Below, piece after piece: positions 7,889 to 17,262 of a stretch of DNA of 51,238 nucleotides; positions within the stretch are counted from its first letter, which is position 1, and every line of letters starts with the position of its first letter. A program made the translations under genes and the position numbers. Location: positions 1-51,238 of the forward strand of contig JAGBBE010000169.1 in NCBI GenBank assembly GCA_017938645.1, written 5' to 3'. The stretch is from Clostridia bacterium. Lineage in GTDB: Bacteria > Bacillota_A > Clostridia > Christensenellales > Aristaeellaceae. Under the pieces are notes generated by a model. It saw only the letters and a list, made by a program, of their open reading frames with translations. It searched no databases and had not been told where the DNA came from.

Positions 7889-9193
7889 ATGATTTACACC
7901 ATCGCGGTCGACGGCCCCGTAGGCGCGGGCAAAAGCAGCGTGGCTGACGAAGTCGCCAAACGCCTTGGCATTCTGCATCTGGACACCGGCGCGATGTACC
8001 GTGCGTTTGCGTGGTATGCGCTCAAACAGGGCATTTCCATGGAGGACGAGGCGGCGCTGGTCGCGCTCACCGAAAAGATGCTGCCTGAGGTCCGCTATGA
8101 AAACGGCTCCCAGCGCACACTGATCGACGGTCAGGACGTAACCGGGCTGATCCGCACGCCGGAAATCAGCATGGCCACCAGCACCAGCTCGAAGTTTGCG
8201 GGCGTGCGCCGCGCCATGGTACGCCGTCAGCAGGAGCTGGCCAAAAAGCAGAGCATGCTGCTGGACGGACGCGACATCGGTACCGTGGTGCTTAAGGACG
8301 CGACCATCAAGATTTACCTGACCGCTTCTGCCGAGGTGCGCGCAAAGCGCCGCTTTGACGAACTGCAGAAAAAAGGCGATCCCTCCACCTATGAGGAGGT
8401 TCTGGCTGATGTGATCCGCCGCGACGAGCAGGACATGAACCGCGAGGTCGATCCGCTGCGCCCGGCGGAGGACGCGCAGATGCTGGATTCGTCTGAAATG
8501 ACGCAGGAGCAGGTGGTGGAGGACATTCTCCGCCGCGTCCGACTCAAGCTGGGTCAGAAGCCCAAGTGCGAGGTGGAACTGAGCGGCATGTACAGGTTTG
8601 TGCGCGGTGTGTTCTGCGTGCTGTTCAAAACGGTGCTGCCGGTTACGTTCCATCATCTCGAGCGAGTGCAGCTGGATGCGCCCTACATTCTGGTCGGCAA
8701 TCACAGCCACATGTTCGACCCCATGCTGATCGGCTATCCGGTGTACCGCTACGCCATCCGCTTCATGAGCAAGAAGGAGCTGATGGAAAACGCCTTCCTG
8801 CGCTGGGTGCTCAAGGGCGTGGAGGCGATCCCGGTTGATCGTCACAACATGGACATGGGCGCCATTCGCGCCAGCCTCAAGACCCTCAAAGAGGGCAAGG
8901 TGCTGGGTATCTTCCCCGAAGGTACGCGCCACAAGGAAGGCGTGATGCAGGATATGGAAAGCGGCGCGGCCATGATTGCATTAAGAAGCGGCTGCCGCAT
9001 GCTTCCGGCCTACATTTCCCGCAAGCCCAGGCTCTTTACGCGCACGCATGTGTACTTCGGCGATCCGATTTCGGTGAAGGATATCGCCGCCAAGGGCATC
9101 AACAAGGACAGCTGTGACGAGCTGAGTGAGCGCATCGCCCAGGCCTACCGCGCGCTGGTTGAAGAACATCAGAAGAATACGGCGGACGCCTGA
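7889..9193 (+). CDS. cmk: Cytidylate kinase fused to 1-acylglycerol-3-phosphate acyltransferase (Cmk-PlsC)
   Basis: A two-domain protein of 434 residues. The N-terminal part (about 1-222) is CMP/dCMP kinase: P-loop GPVGAGKSS at 9-17, LDTGAMYRA, LLDGRDIGTVVL, and RRDEQDMNRE near the lid. The C-terminal part (about 230-425) is a PlsC-type acyltransferase with the catalytic HX4D motif NHSHMFD (H272, D277) and the substrate motif FPEGTR (342-347). PlsC makes phosphatidic acid at the inner membrane face. There is no stop, frameshift or internal Shine-Dalgarno at the junction, so one polypeptide is expected. The start follows CAGGAGGATG with 6-8 nt spacing. The genes are often neighbours in Clostridia (cmk, plsC, ispH, rpsA), so this looks like fusion of neighbours. 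Confidence 0.93.
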   Translation: MIYTIAVDGPVGAGKSSVADEVAKRLGILHLDTGAMYRAFAWYALKQGISMEDEAALVALTEKMLPEVRYENGSQRTLIDGQDVTGLIRTPEISMATSTSSKFAGVRRAMVRRQQELAKKQSMLLDGRDIGTVVLKDATIKIYLTASAEVRAKRRFDELQKKGDPSTYEEVLADVIRRDEQDMNREVDPLRPAEDAQMLDSSEMTQEQVVEDILRRVRLKLGQKPKCEVELSGMYRFVRGVFCVLFKTVLPVTFHHLERVQLDAPYILVGNHSHMFDPMLIGYPVYRYAIRFMSKKELMENAFLRWVLKGVEAIPVDRHNMDMGAIRASLKTLKEGKVLGIFPEGTRHKEGVMQDMESGAAMIALRSGCRMLPAYISRKPRLFTRTHVYFGDPISVKDIAAKGINKDSCDELSERIAQAYRALVEEHQKNTADA

Positions 9194-9307
9194 AAGGGAG
9201 TCTGCCAAATTTCAGTGCAAAAAATTGTGAATTTTCGTACGCATAAAGAAGGGAAAATCCTTTCGTGCGGCGAATAAACATCTTGATATGCTCAGGAGGA
9301 TGTAGTT

Positions 9308-11296
9308 ATGCCCATTTCTGTGGCGCGGCACGCTGGTTTTTGTATGGGCGTGAGGCGCGCGGTGGACGGTGCTCTCAAGGCTGCGGAGGAAGGAAAATCC
9401 ATCGTATCCTTCGGAGAACTGGCGCATAACCCCGAGGTCATTGAAAAACTCGCATCCCACGGCATTTCCGTGATCCACACGGTGGAGGAGGCCCGGGGCA
9501 AAACGGTGCTCATCCGCAGCCACGGCGTTTCTCCTGCGGTCACACAGCAGCTTGCGGACACGGCGGACGAGGTCATCGACCTCACCTGTCCCTTCGTCAA
9601 GCGCCTGCATGATTTTGTGGCCAACTACAGCGCGGACGGCTCGCCTGTGATCCTGATCGGCCAGAGCGATCACCCGGAAGTGGTCGGCACCATCGGATGT
9701 GCGCAGGGCCGCGTGTATACCGTGCACGATGTGGATGAGGCGGCGGCGCTTCCTGAAATGGAACGCGCGCTGGCCGTATCGCAGACCACCTTTCCGCACG
9801 AACGCTGGGAGGAGATTCTTCCCGTGCTTCGCCGGCGGGTTAAAGACCTCACTGTGCAGGACACCATCTGCACCGCAACCGCGCTTCGCCAGAGCGAGGC
9901 AAGGGAGCTGGCCCAGAAGGTGGACGCTATGCTGGTTGTGGGCGGCATGAACAGCGCCAACACCAGAAAGCTCTTTGAAACCTGCAAGCGCATCTGCGCT
10001 CGCACGCTTATGGTAGAGCGCGCGGCGGATATTCCGCCGGGCTTTGCAAATATTATGGAATCCATTGGAATCACCGCCGGCGCGAGTACGCCGGATTGGT
10101 CACTTAAGGAGGTTGTCACACGCATGACTGACAAGGAAGTATTGGACCAGGTCACCACTGAGGAGGCGGAAAGCAGCTTTATGGCTGACGTGGAAGCGAC
10201 TCTGGTCAAGATCAGACCCGGACAGACCGTGAAGGGCACCGTTGTCCAGATTACCGAGGACGAAGTTTGCGTCAACATCGGTTACAAGAGCGACGGACTG
10301 ATCAAGCGCGAAGACCTGGTCACCGAGAATGTTGAAATGGGCGACGAGATCGAAGTCGAAGTCGTCAAGGTCAACGACGGTGAGGGCAATGTGCTGCTGA
10401 GCCAGCGCAACATCCTCAACCGCAAGGCTTTCGCCGAGCTTGTCGAGAAGTACAACAACAACGAGTACGTTGAGGGCGTGGGCAAGGAAGTCGTCAAGGG
10501 CGGCCTGATCTGCACCGTTAACGGCATCCGTGCGTTCGTGCCTGCCTCTCAGATCTCCAACCGCTACGTCGAGAAGATCGGCGAGTTCGTTGGCCAGACC
10601 CTCAAGCTCAAGATCATCGAGATGGACGAGCAGAAGCGCCGCATCGTGGCCAGCCGCCGCGCTGTTGTCCGCGAAGAAGCTGCTGCCAAGAAGGCTGAAG
10701 CCTGGGCCAAGCTGGCTGAGGGCGAAGTGGTGCACGGCGTTGTTCGCCGCCTCACCGATTTCGGCGCCTTCGTCGACCTGGGCGGCGTGGACGGCCTGAT
10801 CCATGTCACCGACCTGAGCTGGGCTCATGTGAAGCATCCCTCTGAGATCGTCGCTCCCGATCAGGAAGTGGACGTGAAGATCCTCAGCCTCGACACCGAG
10901 CGCGAGCGCATCCAGCTGGGCCTCAAGCAGCTCATGCCCAAGCCCTGGGATCTCGCTCCCGAAAAGTATCCCGCTGGCGCTGTGGTCACCGGCAAGGTTG
11001 TCCGCATCACCACTTTCGGCGCTTTCGTTGAGCTGGAGCCCGGCATCGACGGCCTGGTTCACATCTCCCAGTGCGCTGCCACCCGCATCCAGAAGGTTGA
11101 AGACGCTGTGAACGTTGGCGACGTTGTGGACGTGAAGGTTCTCAACATCGATCCCGAAGCCAAGCGCATCAGCCTCAGCATCCGCGCTCTGCTGGAGCCC
11201 GAAGTTGCTCCCGTGGAAGAGATCGTTGAAGAGCCCGTGTATGACGAGGCTGTTCCGGTCGACATCGAAGCCTACGTGGCCGAAGAGCAGGAGTAA
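9308..11296 (+). CDS. ispH: IspH (HMBPP reductase) fused to ribosomal protein S1
   Basis: A 662-residue fusion. Residues 1-272 are IspH, the last enzyme of the MEP isoprenoid pathway, which reduces HMBPP to IPP and DMAPP. Its [4Fe-4S] ligands are visible as C12 (GFCMGV), C94 (DLTCPF) and C188 (DTICTAT), with SHGVSP and ELAHNPEV nearby. Residues about 303-640 carry four S1 (OB-fold) RNA-binding repeats; the third and fourth contain DFGAFVDLGGVDGLIHVTDL and TFGAFVELEPGIDGLVHIS. The acidic tail is typical of S1. Such fusions are known in Clostridia. A Shine-Dalgarno and in-frame ATG at the domain junction could also give free S1 (see separate entry). The start follows AGGAGGATGTAGTT. A strong terminator follows. 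Confidence 0.95.
   Translation: MPISVARHAGFCMGVRRAVDGALKAAEEGKSIVSFGELAHNPEVIEKLASHGISVIHTVEEARGKTVLIRSHGVSPAVTQQLADTADEVIDLTCPFVKRLHDFVANYSADGSPVILIGQSDHPEVVGTIGCAQGRVYTVHDVDEAAALPEMERALAVSQTTFPHERWEEILPVLRRRVKDLTVQDTICTATALRQSEARELAQKVDAMLVVGGMNSANTRKLFETCKRICARTLMVERAADIPPGFANIMESIGITAGASTPDWSLKEVVTRMTDKEVLDQVTTEEAESSFMADVEATLVKIRPGQTVKGTVVQITEDEVCVNIGYKSDGLIKREDLVTENVEMGDEIEVEVVKVNDGEGNVLLSQRNILNRKAFAELVEKYNNNEYVEGVGKEVVKGGLICTVNGIRAFVPASQISNRYVEKIGEFVGQTLKLKIIEMDEQKRRIVASRRAVVREEAAAKKAEAWAKLAEGEVVHGVVRRLTDFGAFVDLGGVDGLIHVTDLSWAHVKHPSEIVAPDQEVDVKILSLDTERERIQLGLKQLMPKPWDLAPEKYPAGAVVTGKVVRITTFGAFVELEPGIDGLVHISQCAATRIQKVEDAVNVGDVVDVKVLNIDPEAKRISLSIRALLEPEVAPVEEIVEEPVYDEAVPVDIEAYVAEEQE
10106..10126 (+). 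promoter_or_regulatory. Internal ribosome binding site and ATG at the IspH/S1 junction
   Basis: AAGGAGG (10106-10112), 11 nt, then an in-frame ATG (10124) at residue 273, exactly where the IspH domain ends and S1 begins. It would give a 390-residue free S1 protein. Spacing is slightly long. This is either a relic of the separate rpsA start or a working second start. Confidence 0.55.
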
Positions 11297-11314
11297 TCAA
11301 ATTCATTGATTTGT

Positions 11315-11357
11315 CCCCCGGACGGAACCCGCAAGGGTTCTGTCCGGGGTTTCTTTT
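11315..11357 (+). terminator. Intrinsic terminator after ispH-rpsA
   Basis: CCCCCGGACGGAACCC (11315-11330), loop GCAA, GGGTTCTGTCCGGGG (11335-11349), then TTTCTTTTT. Very stable stem and a good T-run. Confidence 0.95.
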
Positions 11358-11372
11358 TATGCATATATATGC

Positions 11373-11378
11373 TATAAT
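11373..11378 (+). promoter_or_regulatory. Candidate -10 element for the long glycan/rel operon
   Basis: TATAAT stands 44 bp before the GTG start of the first gene. No good -35 lies 17 bp upstream (TTTCTT at 11350-11355, inside the terminator T-run), so the promoter is weak or assisted. Confidence 0.45.
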
Positions 11379-11422
11379 ACTAACTTGGTAACCTGTCTGA
11401 TTTTGCAGGAGGGGAGTGAAGC

Positions 11423-12889
11423 GTGGTGAATCGGATCCGCAGGATTTTTGCTGTGGCATGTGCTGTGATTCTGCTTGTGAGCACGCTTCCTCTGTATGTC
11501 ATTTCTGCCTATAATCATCCGTATTATGATGACTATGGGTTTTCGGCAAATGTCTATCATGCGTGGAAGGAGTCCGGCAGTCTGCTTGAGGCCGCAGAGG
11601 CGGCTGTGGAAAGCGCGCGGTTCAAGCGGGATACGTGGCAGGGAAACTACACCATCACGCTGATTTGCAACCTGCAGCCGGGAACGTTCTCGGAAGATCT
11701 GTACTGGATTTCCAATGGGTTCCTGATCACATCGCTGATCGTGTGCATGCTGTTCTTCTTTTATACGGTATTCGGCGCGCTGGGTCTTGCCAAAAGCGAC
11801 CGCATCAGCCTTGGCTGTCTGGCGGTGACGCTGATGATTCAGTTCATGCCGGACGTGGGAGAGGCGTTCTTCTGGTTTAACGGTGGACTGAGCACGCTGT
11901 TCATTCACGCGCTCATTGCCCTTGGCGCGGCGTTTTGTGTGAGGCTGATGGGAAGCAGAGGCTTTGCAGCCACGGCGGCGCTCGTGGTGCTTGCGGTGCT
12001 GGTTGGAGGCGGAAGCTATGGCGGCGGACTGTTTGCGCTGTGTATGCTGGTGTGCGCGCTGGTATGGCTGTTTGGAAAACGCCATGAGAAGCGCTGGCAT
12101 GTTCTGCTGATTGCGTCGGTGTTCGCCCTGTGCTTTTGGCACAATGTGTCCGCACCCGGAAATGCCGTTCGCGCCGGAATGATCGGCTATCAGGCATCTC
12201 CGGTTAAAGCGGTGATTCAGTCGCTGTATTACGGCGTCGGACAGATCGGCTCGTACATCCGTCTGCCGCTGATTGCCGTTACGCTGGTAATGCTGCCTGC
12301 TGTCTGCGGTGCTGCGCGCCGGAGCCGCTTCCGTTTTGATCATCCGTGGCTGGCGCTGGCGCTGATGACGGCGCTGTACTGCACGCAGCTCACGCCGCCT
12401 CTGTACTCCATCGCCTCCATCGGCGCAGGCCGTCAGGTGAATACGTACTATATGAGCTTCATCGTGTGCTGGTTTTTGTACGTGTATTATCTGGCTGGCT
12501 TCACGGCAAGGCGCGTGGAGAAACTTCCGGAAATCACGCCCCGCCGTTTTGGCGCGCTTGTGCTGGTTTCCATCTGCCTGCTGGGCGTGGGCTGCCTCAG
12601 CTTCAAGCGTTCCGGCGAGGTGCTTTACGGCATCCAGAACATGTCCGGCCCGAGTGCGCTTTTATCCATGATCAATGGCGAGGCGCAGCAGTACGACCGC
12701 GAAATGACGGAGCGCGAACAGCTCCTGCGCGATGAATCCCTGCCCGAGGTTACGCTCAGGCCGCTTACGGTCAATCCTGCGGTGTTCATGGAGGATCAGC
12801 TGAAGATGGGCGCAATTTACGACGTGCGTCCGTCGCTGAAGATGTATTACGGCAAGGAAGCCATCCATCTGGAAGGGGAGGGTGAGTGA
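11423..12889 (+). CDS. Multispanning membrane protein, DUF6056/GT-C-like (paralogue 1)
   Basis: A 488-residue polytopic protein with about 10-11 hydrophobic segments. An acidic YYDDYGF motif (D36, D37) sits in the first extracytoplasmic loop after membrane segment 1. That placement is seen in GT-C glycosyltransferases, which use polyprenyl-phosphate sugars. Other blocks shared with the next gene are EAFFWFNGG, APGNAVRA and GRQVNTYY. The start is GTG at 11423 (a second GTG follows at once) after GGAGGGGAG. I recall such proteins as DUF6056 family, without a proven enzyme function. It heads the long plus-strand gene run, next to a GT2 dolichyl-phosphate-mannose-type enzyme that could supply its sugar donor. 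Confidence 0.75.
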   Translation: MVNRIRRIFAVACAVILLVSTLPLYVISAYNHPYYDDYGFSANVYHAWKESGSLLEAAEAAVESARFKRDTWQGNYTITLICNLQPGTFSEDLYWISNGFLITSLIVCMLFFFYTVFGALGLAKSDRISLGCLAVTLMIQFMPDVGEAFFWFNGGLSTLFIHALIALGAAFCVRLMGSRGFAATAALVVLAVLVGGGSYGGGLFALCMLVCALVWLFGKRHEKRWHVLLIASVFALCFWHNVSAPGNAVRAGMIGYQASPVKAVIQSLYYGVGQIGSYIRLPLIAVTLVMLPAVCGAARRSRFRFDHPWLALALMTALYCTQLTPPLYSIASIGAGRQVNTYYMSFIVCWFLYVYYLAGFTARRVEKLPEITPRRFGALVLVSICLLGVGCLSFKRSGEVLYGIQNMSGPSALLSMINGEAQQYDREMTEREQLLRDESLPEVTLRPLTVNPAVFMEDQLKMGAIYDVRPSLKMYYGKEAIHLEGEGE

Positions 12890-12891
12890 AG

Positions 12892-14400
12892 ATGCCGATT
12901 CTGAAAAGAAACATCTCCAACCGCGCGCTGGCATGGCTGTGCGTTGCGGTGCTGCTCATCAGCCTGCTGCCGCTGTATGTGCTCTCATTTTATAACCATG
13001 CCTGCTATGACGACTTCGGTTTTTCGCTGCTCACGCATGACCGATGGCTCCAGACCGGGAGCCTGCTTTCCACGGTGGACGCTGCGTGGGACAACACCGT
13101 AGGCATCCGAAACACGTGGGAAGGCACCTACGCCACCTCCTTCATCAGCGCCCTGCAGCCTGCGCTGTTCGGCGAGAATCTGTACTGGATTACGACGCTG
13201 GTGCTGCTTACGTTTTTCATGTATGCGCTGTGGTTTTTCCTCAGACAGGTGCTTTTGCGCGTGCTGCATGTGGACAAGACCACCTTTCTGACGGCTTTGT
13301 GCGCTATGGCGTTTGTGATGGTGCAGTTTGTGCCGGAGATGAGCGAGGCGTTCTTCTGGTTCAACGGCGGCGTGGCGTACACGCTGCTGTGGTCGATGGC
13401 GCTGTGGCGCTTCGGCGTATGGATCGCCTTTCTGCAGTCGGAGAGCCGGAAGTCCCAGTGGCTGTACGGAATCCTGCTTGCGTTTCTCACCGTGGTGGTG
13501 GGCGGCGCAAAGTATTCGACGCTTCTGTTTGCCGCGCTGGTGGACGTGCTGATGGCCGCATGCGCCTTTATCAGAAAGCGCCGAACACGCTGGTTTGAGC
13601 TGACGGTGTTCGTACTGCTGATGATTTGCTTCGTCTTCAACATGACTGCGCCCGGCAACACCGTGCGCGCTGCGACACTCGGCGGCGACGTGAGCGCGCC
13701 CAAAGCGGTTCTGCAGGCATTCTACTTCGGCCTTGCGCTGGCTGGCAGCTGGTTCTCACTTCCGCTGCTGGTGGTCTGGGCGCTGGTGGCATGGCAATTG
13801 TGCGATGCGCTGCGCGGATCACCCTTCCGCTTCAGCCACCCGGTATGGATCACCATCGGCTGCGTATGCCTGTTCTGCGCGCAGCTTGCGCCTACGCTTT
13901 ACACCGGCAACTACATCGGCGACGGCCGCACGGTGAACACCTATTTCTACACCTTTGTGATCATGAGCTGCGCGCTGGTTCTGTACTGGATGGGCTGGTA
14001 TGTGCGGCTGAGTGACCGCCGCACGGATCTTCCGGCCATCGGCACAGCACGAAAAGGGCTGCGTTTGGGCGTGCTGGCTGTGGCGCTGGTGCTTCTTGTC
14101 ATTGGCTGTGTCGGTCACAAACCGGCTGACAGCGACCGGACGGGACTGGAAAACATGGCCGGTATCAGCGCGCTGAAATCGCTGCTGACCGGTCAGGCGC
14201 AGGCCTACGATGAGGCCATGACCGCCCGCGACAGCGCTCTGAAGGATCCCGCCCAGCCTGAGGTAGTGCTCACGCTTGTGGAGGACATTCCCGACGCTTT
14301 CATGGGCGACGCGCTGGAGAGCGACAACCTCACCTATGTGCTCAACCTCTATGCGGACTACTATGACAAGCAGCGCGTAAGCGTTGCGCAAGATGAATGA
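12892..14400 (+). CDS. Multispanning membrane protein, DUF6056/GT-C-like (paralogue 2)
   Basis: Tandem paralogue of the previous gene, about 502 residues. It shares the first-loop motif CYDDFGF (D40, D41), EAFFWFNGG, APGNTVRA and GRTVNTYF, and ends in a similar soluble tail. ATG 12892 has the best spacing to GGGGAGG (12875-12881). A GTG at 12886 that overlaps the previous TGA (GTGA) is the alternative, adding two residues. Translational coupling to paralogue 1 is likely either way. The pair probably arose by local duplication and then diverged. Substrate and reaction are unknown; glycosyl transfer on a lipid carrier is inferred from topology and neighbours. Confidence 0.75.
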   Translation: MPILKRNISNRALAWLCVAVLLISLLPLYVLSFYNHACYDDFGFSLLTHDRWLQTGSLLSTVDAAWDNTVGIRNTWEGTYATSFISALQPALFGENLYWITTLVLLTFFMYALWFFLRQVLLRVLHVDKTTFLTALCAMAFVMVQFVPEMSEAFFWFNGGVAYTLLWSMALWRFGVWIAFLQSESRKSQWLYGILLAFLTVVVGGAKYSTLLFAALVDVLMAACAFIRKRRTRWFELTVFVLLMICFVFNMTAPGNTVRAATLGGDVSAPKAVLQAFYFGLALAGSWFSLPLLVVWALVAWQLCDALRGSPFRFSHPVWITIGCVCLFCAQLAPTLYTGNYIGDGRTVNTYFYTFVIMSCALVLYWMGWYVRLSDRRTDLPAIGTARKGLRLGVLAVALVLLVIGCVGHKPADSDRTGLENMAGISALKSLLTGQAQAYDEAMTARDSALKDPAQPEVVLTLVEDIPDAFMGDALESDNLTYVLNLYADYYDKQRVSVAQDE

Positions 14401-14415
14401 TAAAGAAGGTACCTG

Positions 14416-15387
14416 ATGATGAAAACTCTGCTTTCCTTTGTGATTCCCTGTTATCGCAGCGCCAACACCATTGGCTCCGTGGTGGAGGAGCTGACCCGCA
14501 CCGTAGCCAAGCGTGCGGACGAGTACGACCATGAGATCATCCTCGTCAATGACGGCAGCCCCGACAACACCGCCGAGGTGATCGCTTCTCTTTGCGATCA
14601 GTATCCCTCCATCGTGTTCGTCGACCTCAGCCGCAACTTCGGTCAGCACAGCGCGCTGATGGCCGGCTTCAACCACGTCAGCGGCGACGTCGTCGTCTGT
14701 CTTGATGACGACGGCCAGACGCCAGCCGACGAGTGCTTCAAGCTCATCGACAAGGTGGCCGAGGGCTACGACCTGGTGTTTGCCGAGTATCCCAAGCGCG
14801 AGCAGAACTGGTTCCGCAACCTTGGGAGCCGCTTCAATGCCCTGTGCAACCACTACTTCTACAACCAGCCCAAGAGCCTCGTGGCCAACAGCTACTATGC
14901 CTGCCGCCGCTTCGTGGTGGACTGCGCGCTGCAGTATCCCAATCCCTTCCCGTACGTGACCGGATTGCTCTTCCAGAGTGTGAGCCGCTACTGCAACGTG
15001 GCCGTCACCCATCGTGCGCGCATGGAGGGTGAGAGCGGCTACAACCTCAAGAAGCTTATCTCCCTCTGGCTCAACGGCGTAACCGCTTTCTCCATCAAGC
15101 CTCTGCGCTTTGCCAACTACGTCGGCTGGAGCGTGGCTGCCTTCGGCGTGCTGTTTGCGCTGATTACGATCATCCGCAAGCTGATCAATCCGTCCATGCC
15201 CGCCGGCTGGGCCAGCACCATTTCCATGATGATGCTTCTGGGCGGCGCGGTGATTGCGCTGCTGGGCATCATTGGAGAATACATCGGCCGCATTTACCTC
15301 AGCATCAACCGTTACCCGCAGTTTGTGGTCAGAAGCGTGACCCGCAGCGACGGAAAAGACCAGCAGAAGCGCAGTCTGGGGGCGTAA
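14416..15387 (+). CDS. GT2 family polyprenyl-phosphate glycosyltransferase (GtrB/DPM1-like)
   Basis: A 323-residue enzyme that would move a sugar from a nucleotide donor to polyprenyl phosphate on the inner membrane face. The GT-A domain shows VNDGSPDNT (44-52), the DXD-type CLDDDGQ (95-101) and LSRNFGQHSALMAGF. Two C-terminal membrane segments (about 236-258 and 268-292) precede YIGRIYLSINRYPQFV, which is typical of the GtrB/ArnC/YfdH group. The start is ATG 14416 with AAGAAGG six bases upstream. Its TAA overlaps the next ATG (TAATG). Its product, a lipid-linked sugar, is what the GT-C-like neighbours would consume. The sugar is not known. Confidence 0.9.
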   Translation: MMKTLLSFVIPCYRSANTIGSVVEELTRTVAKRADEYDHEIILVNDGSPDNTAEVIASLCDQYPSIVFVDLSRNFGQHSALMAGFNHVSGDVVVCLDDDGQTPADECFKLIDKVAEGYDLVFAEYPKREQNWFRNLGSRFNALCNHYFYNQPKSLVANSYYACRRFVVDCALQYPNPFPYVTGLLFQSVSRYCNVAVTHRARMEGESGYNLKKLISLWLNGVTAFSIKPLRFANYVGWSVAAFGVLFALITIIRKLINPSMPAGWASTISMMMLLGGAVIALLGIIGEYIGRIYLSINRYPQFVVRSVTRSDGKDQQKRSLGA

Positions 15388-17237
15388 TGATGAGTACCCT
15401 GCTGATGACGGGCATCCTGTTCGCCTTTGCAGGCTTCGGCGCGCTGAAGATGCGCAGGCGTTTTGAGGAACAGCTTCCACTGGCCGTGGGTACAGTGGTC
15501 GTGGTTCTGTATGTGTTTGCGCTGTTTGGAGCGCTGAAGGCAGGCGTATATGCAGTGCTGGGGTTTGCTGCGCTGGCGCTGGCTGCTCAGGCTGTGTGCC
15601 TTGTGCGCGAACGCTCGGCGTGGAAAAGACTCCTCACGCCGGGATGCGCAGCCTTTTTCCTGGTGGCGCTGTGGCTGCTTATGAGTTTCAGAGGGTACAT
15701 GTTCAGTGCGTGGGACGATTTTTCCCACTGGGGCGCTGCTGTCAAGAATATGTCGATTTTTGGGGCGCTTCCGACGGCAGTGCAGGAAGCCACCCTCACC
15801 TATACGGACTATCCCCCGGCAACGACGCTGTTTTCATGGCTGTGGACGTATCTGTCCGGCGTGTTCAACGAGGAGGACGCCCAGCGCGCGCTCAACATGA
15901 TGATAATGTGCTTCCTGCTGCCTGCAATGAGCGGGCAGGACTGGAAGCGTCCGGGACGTGCGCTGTGCATGTCCAGCGTGCTGTTTCTGCTTCCGTTGGT
16001 CTTTCAGGAAAACGTCTTCCGTACGCTGCAGGTGGACGTGCTGATGGGCTGCATAACTCTCTATGCCTTGTGGACATGGTTCCTGAGCGATCAGAATATT
16101 GCAGGCGTTAGCGTTGTGCTGCTGCTGCTTCCCCTGATCAAGGGAACGGGCGCTGCGATGGCGGCGCTGGTGCTGGCGATCATTGGCGTGGATATCCTCT
16201 GCAGCCGGCGGCAGAAGAAAATCGCTCTGATTGGCCTGATGGCAGGTCTGCTGCTGATCGGAAAACTCAGTTGGACCGTGTTTTTGAACATTCATCAGGT
16301 CGGCGGCGTATGGAATCAGGACGCCATGACCCTTGGGAATGTGATCCGTGCGTTCACCGGCAGGGGTACCGCCCAGCAAAAGAGCATCATGGGTCTGTAC
16401 GCTGAAAAGCTCGGTGCATCCGACCTGTGGGGCAGCGCGGATGCGGTTCGGATGAGTTTTGTGGTATGGATGCTTGCTACCGCCGTGGTGCAGCATCTGA
16501 GCCTTGCATGCGTCAAGGAAGATGAAAAAAAACGCATTCTCCGTACCTATCGCATGCTGTTTATCGGCATGGCGCTCTATGTGGTAGCGCTGATGCTGAT
16601 GTATCTGTTCATCTTCCGTCCGGATGAGGCGATCTATCTGGGGTCGCTGCAGCGCTATCTGGCCACCTTCATGATTCCGCTGGTGGGCTTTACGGCGCTT
16701 ACGGCCATTCAGAAGGCCGACCAGAAAGGTCTGCCAGGCGGACTGCATGCGCCGCTGTGTGGTCTTCTGTGTTTTGCGCTGGTTGTCAGCCCTGCGGCGG
16801 TGGTTCGTGAAACCATTACCGCTTCCACACGGATTCAGACGGTGTATGAGGAGCGCATGAGCGATCTGATTCCCTATGAAGTAACCAGTCAGCTTGACAG
16901 CCGCACGGACCGCGTGTACCTTGTGGCCACGGGAGATAATGGCTGGCAGTACTACAAGGGAGCCTATCAGCTTGCTCCTGTCCCCGTTCAGGAAGGCATG
17001 TGGACCACATGGCCTGTGGCTGTGAAAACGGCGGACTGGGGCGAAATTTCCGCAGTGGAGTATTCTGCGCAGGATTGGGCGCGGATACTTTCCGAATTTA
17101 CGCATGTGTATCTGGACACGGTCAATCAGCGATTCATCGAGGACTATGAGACACTGTTTGCATCAGACGTCCGAGAAGGAATGCTCTATCGCGTGGAAAA
17201 GACCGGCGATGGTGTGAAGCTTCACGCGGCGCAGTAA
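15387..17237 (+). CDS. Large multispanning membrane protein, GT-C-like (second pair, member 1)
   Basis: A 616-residue protein with about 13 hydrophobic segments and a soluble C-terminal part (about 480-616). WDDFSHWG (D110, D111) stands in the first major outer loop, followed by YPPATTLFSWLWTYLSG. Placement of this acidic motif again suggests a GT-C glycosyltransferase fold, but I know no named family for it. It shares its whole architecture with the next gene. The ATG overlaps the GT2 stop codon by one base, so translation is coupled. A second ATG follows at 15390. Confidence 0.75.
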   Translation: MMSTLLMTGILFAFAGFGALKMRRRFEEQLPLAVGTVVVVLYVFALFGALKAGVYAVLGFAALALAAQAVCLVRERSAWKRLLTPGCAAFFLVALWLLMSFRGYMFSAWDDFSHWGAAVKNMSIFGALPTAVQEATLTYTDYPPATTLFSWLWTYLSGVFNEEDAQRALNMMIMCFLLPAMSGQDWKRPGRALCMSSVLFLLPLVFQENVFRTLQVDVLMGCITLYALWTWFLSDQNIAGVSVVLLLLPLIKGTGAAMAALVLAIIGVDILCSRRQKKIALIGLMAGLLLIGKLSWTVFLNIHQVGGVWNQDAMTLGNVIRAFTGRGTAQQKSIMGLYAEKLGASDLWGSADAVRMSFVVWMLATAVVQHLSLACVKEDEKKRILRTYRMLFIGMALYVVALMLMYLFIFRPDEAIYLGSLQRYLATFMIPLVGFTALTAIQKADQKGLPGGLHAPLCGLLCFALVVSPAAVVRETITASTRIQTVYEERMSDLIPYEVTSQLDSRTDRVYLVATGDNGWQYYKGAYQLAPVPVQEGMWTTWPVAVKTADWGEISAVEYSAQDWARILSEFTHVYLDTVNQRFIEDYETLFASDVREGMLYRVEKTGDGVKLHAAQ

Positions 17238-17262
17238 ATAACAGCAGGGAGGAAAAAGCAGT

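Noticed and set aside
9194..9307. Promoter or regulatory RNA in the gap before ispH-rpsA
   Set aside because: AT-rich with a weak AAGG/CCTT hairpin only; no convincing -35/-10 pair or conserved RNA motif.
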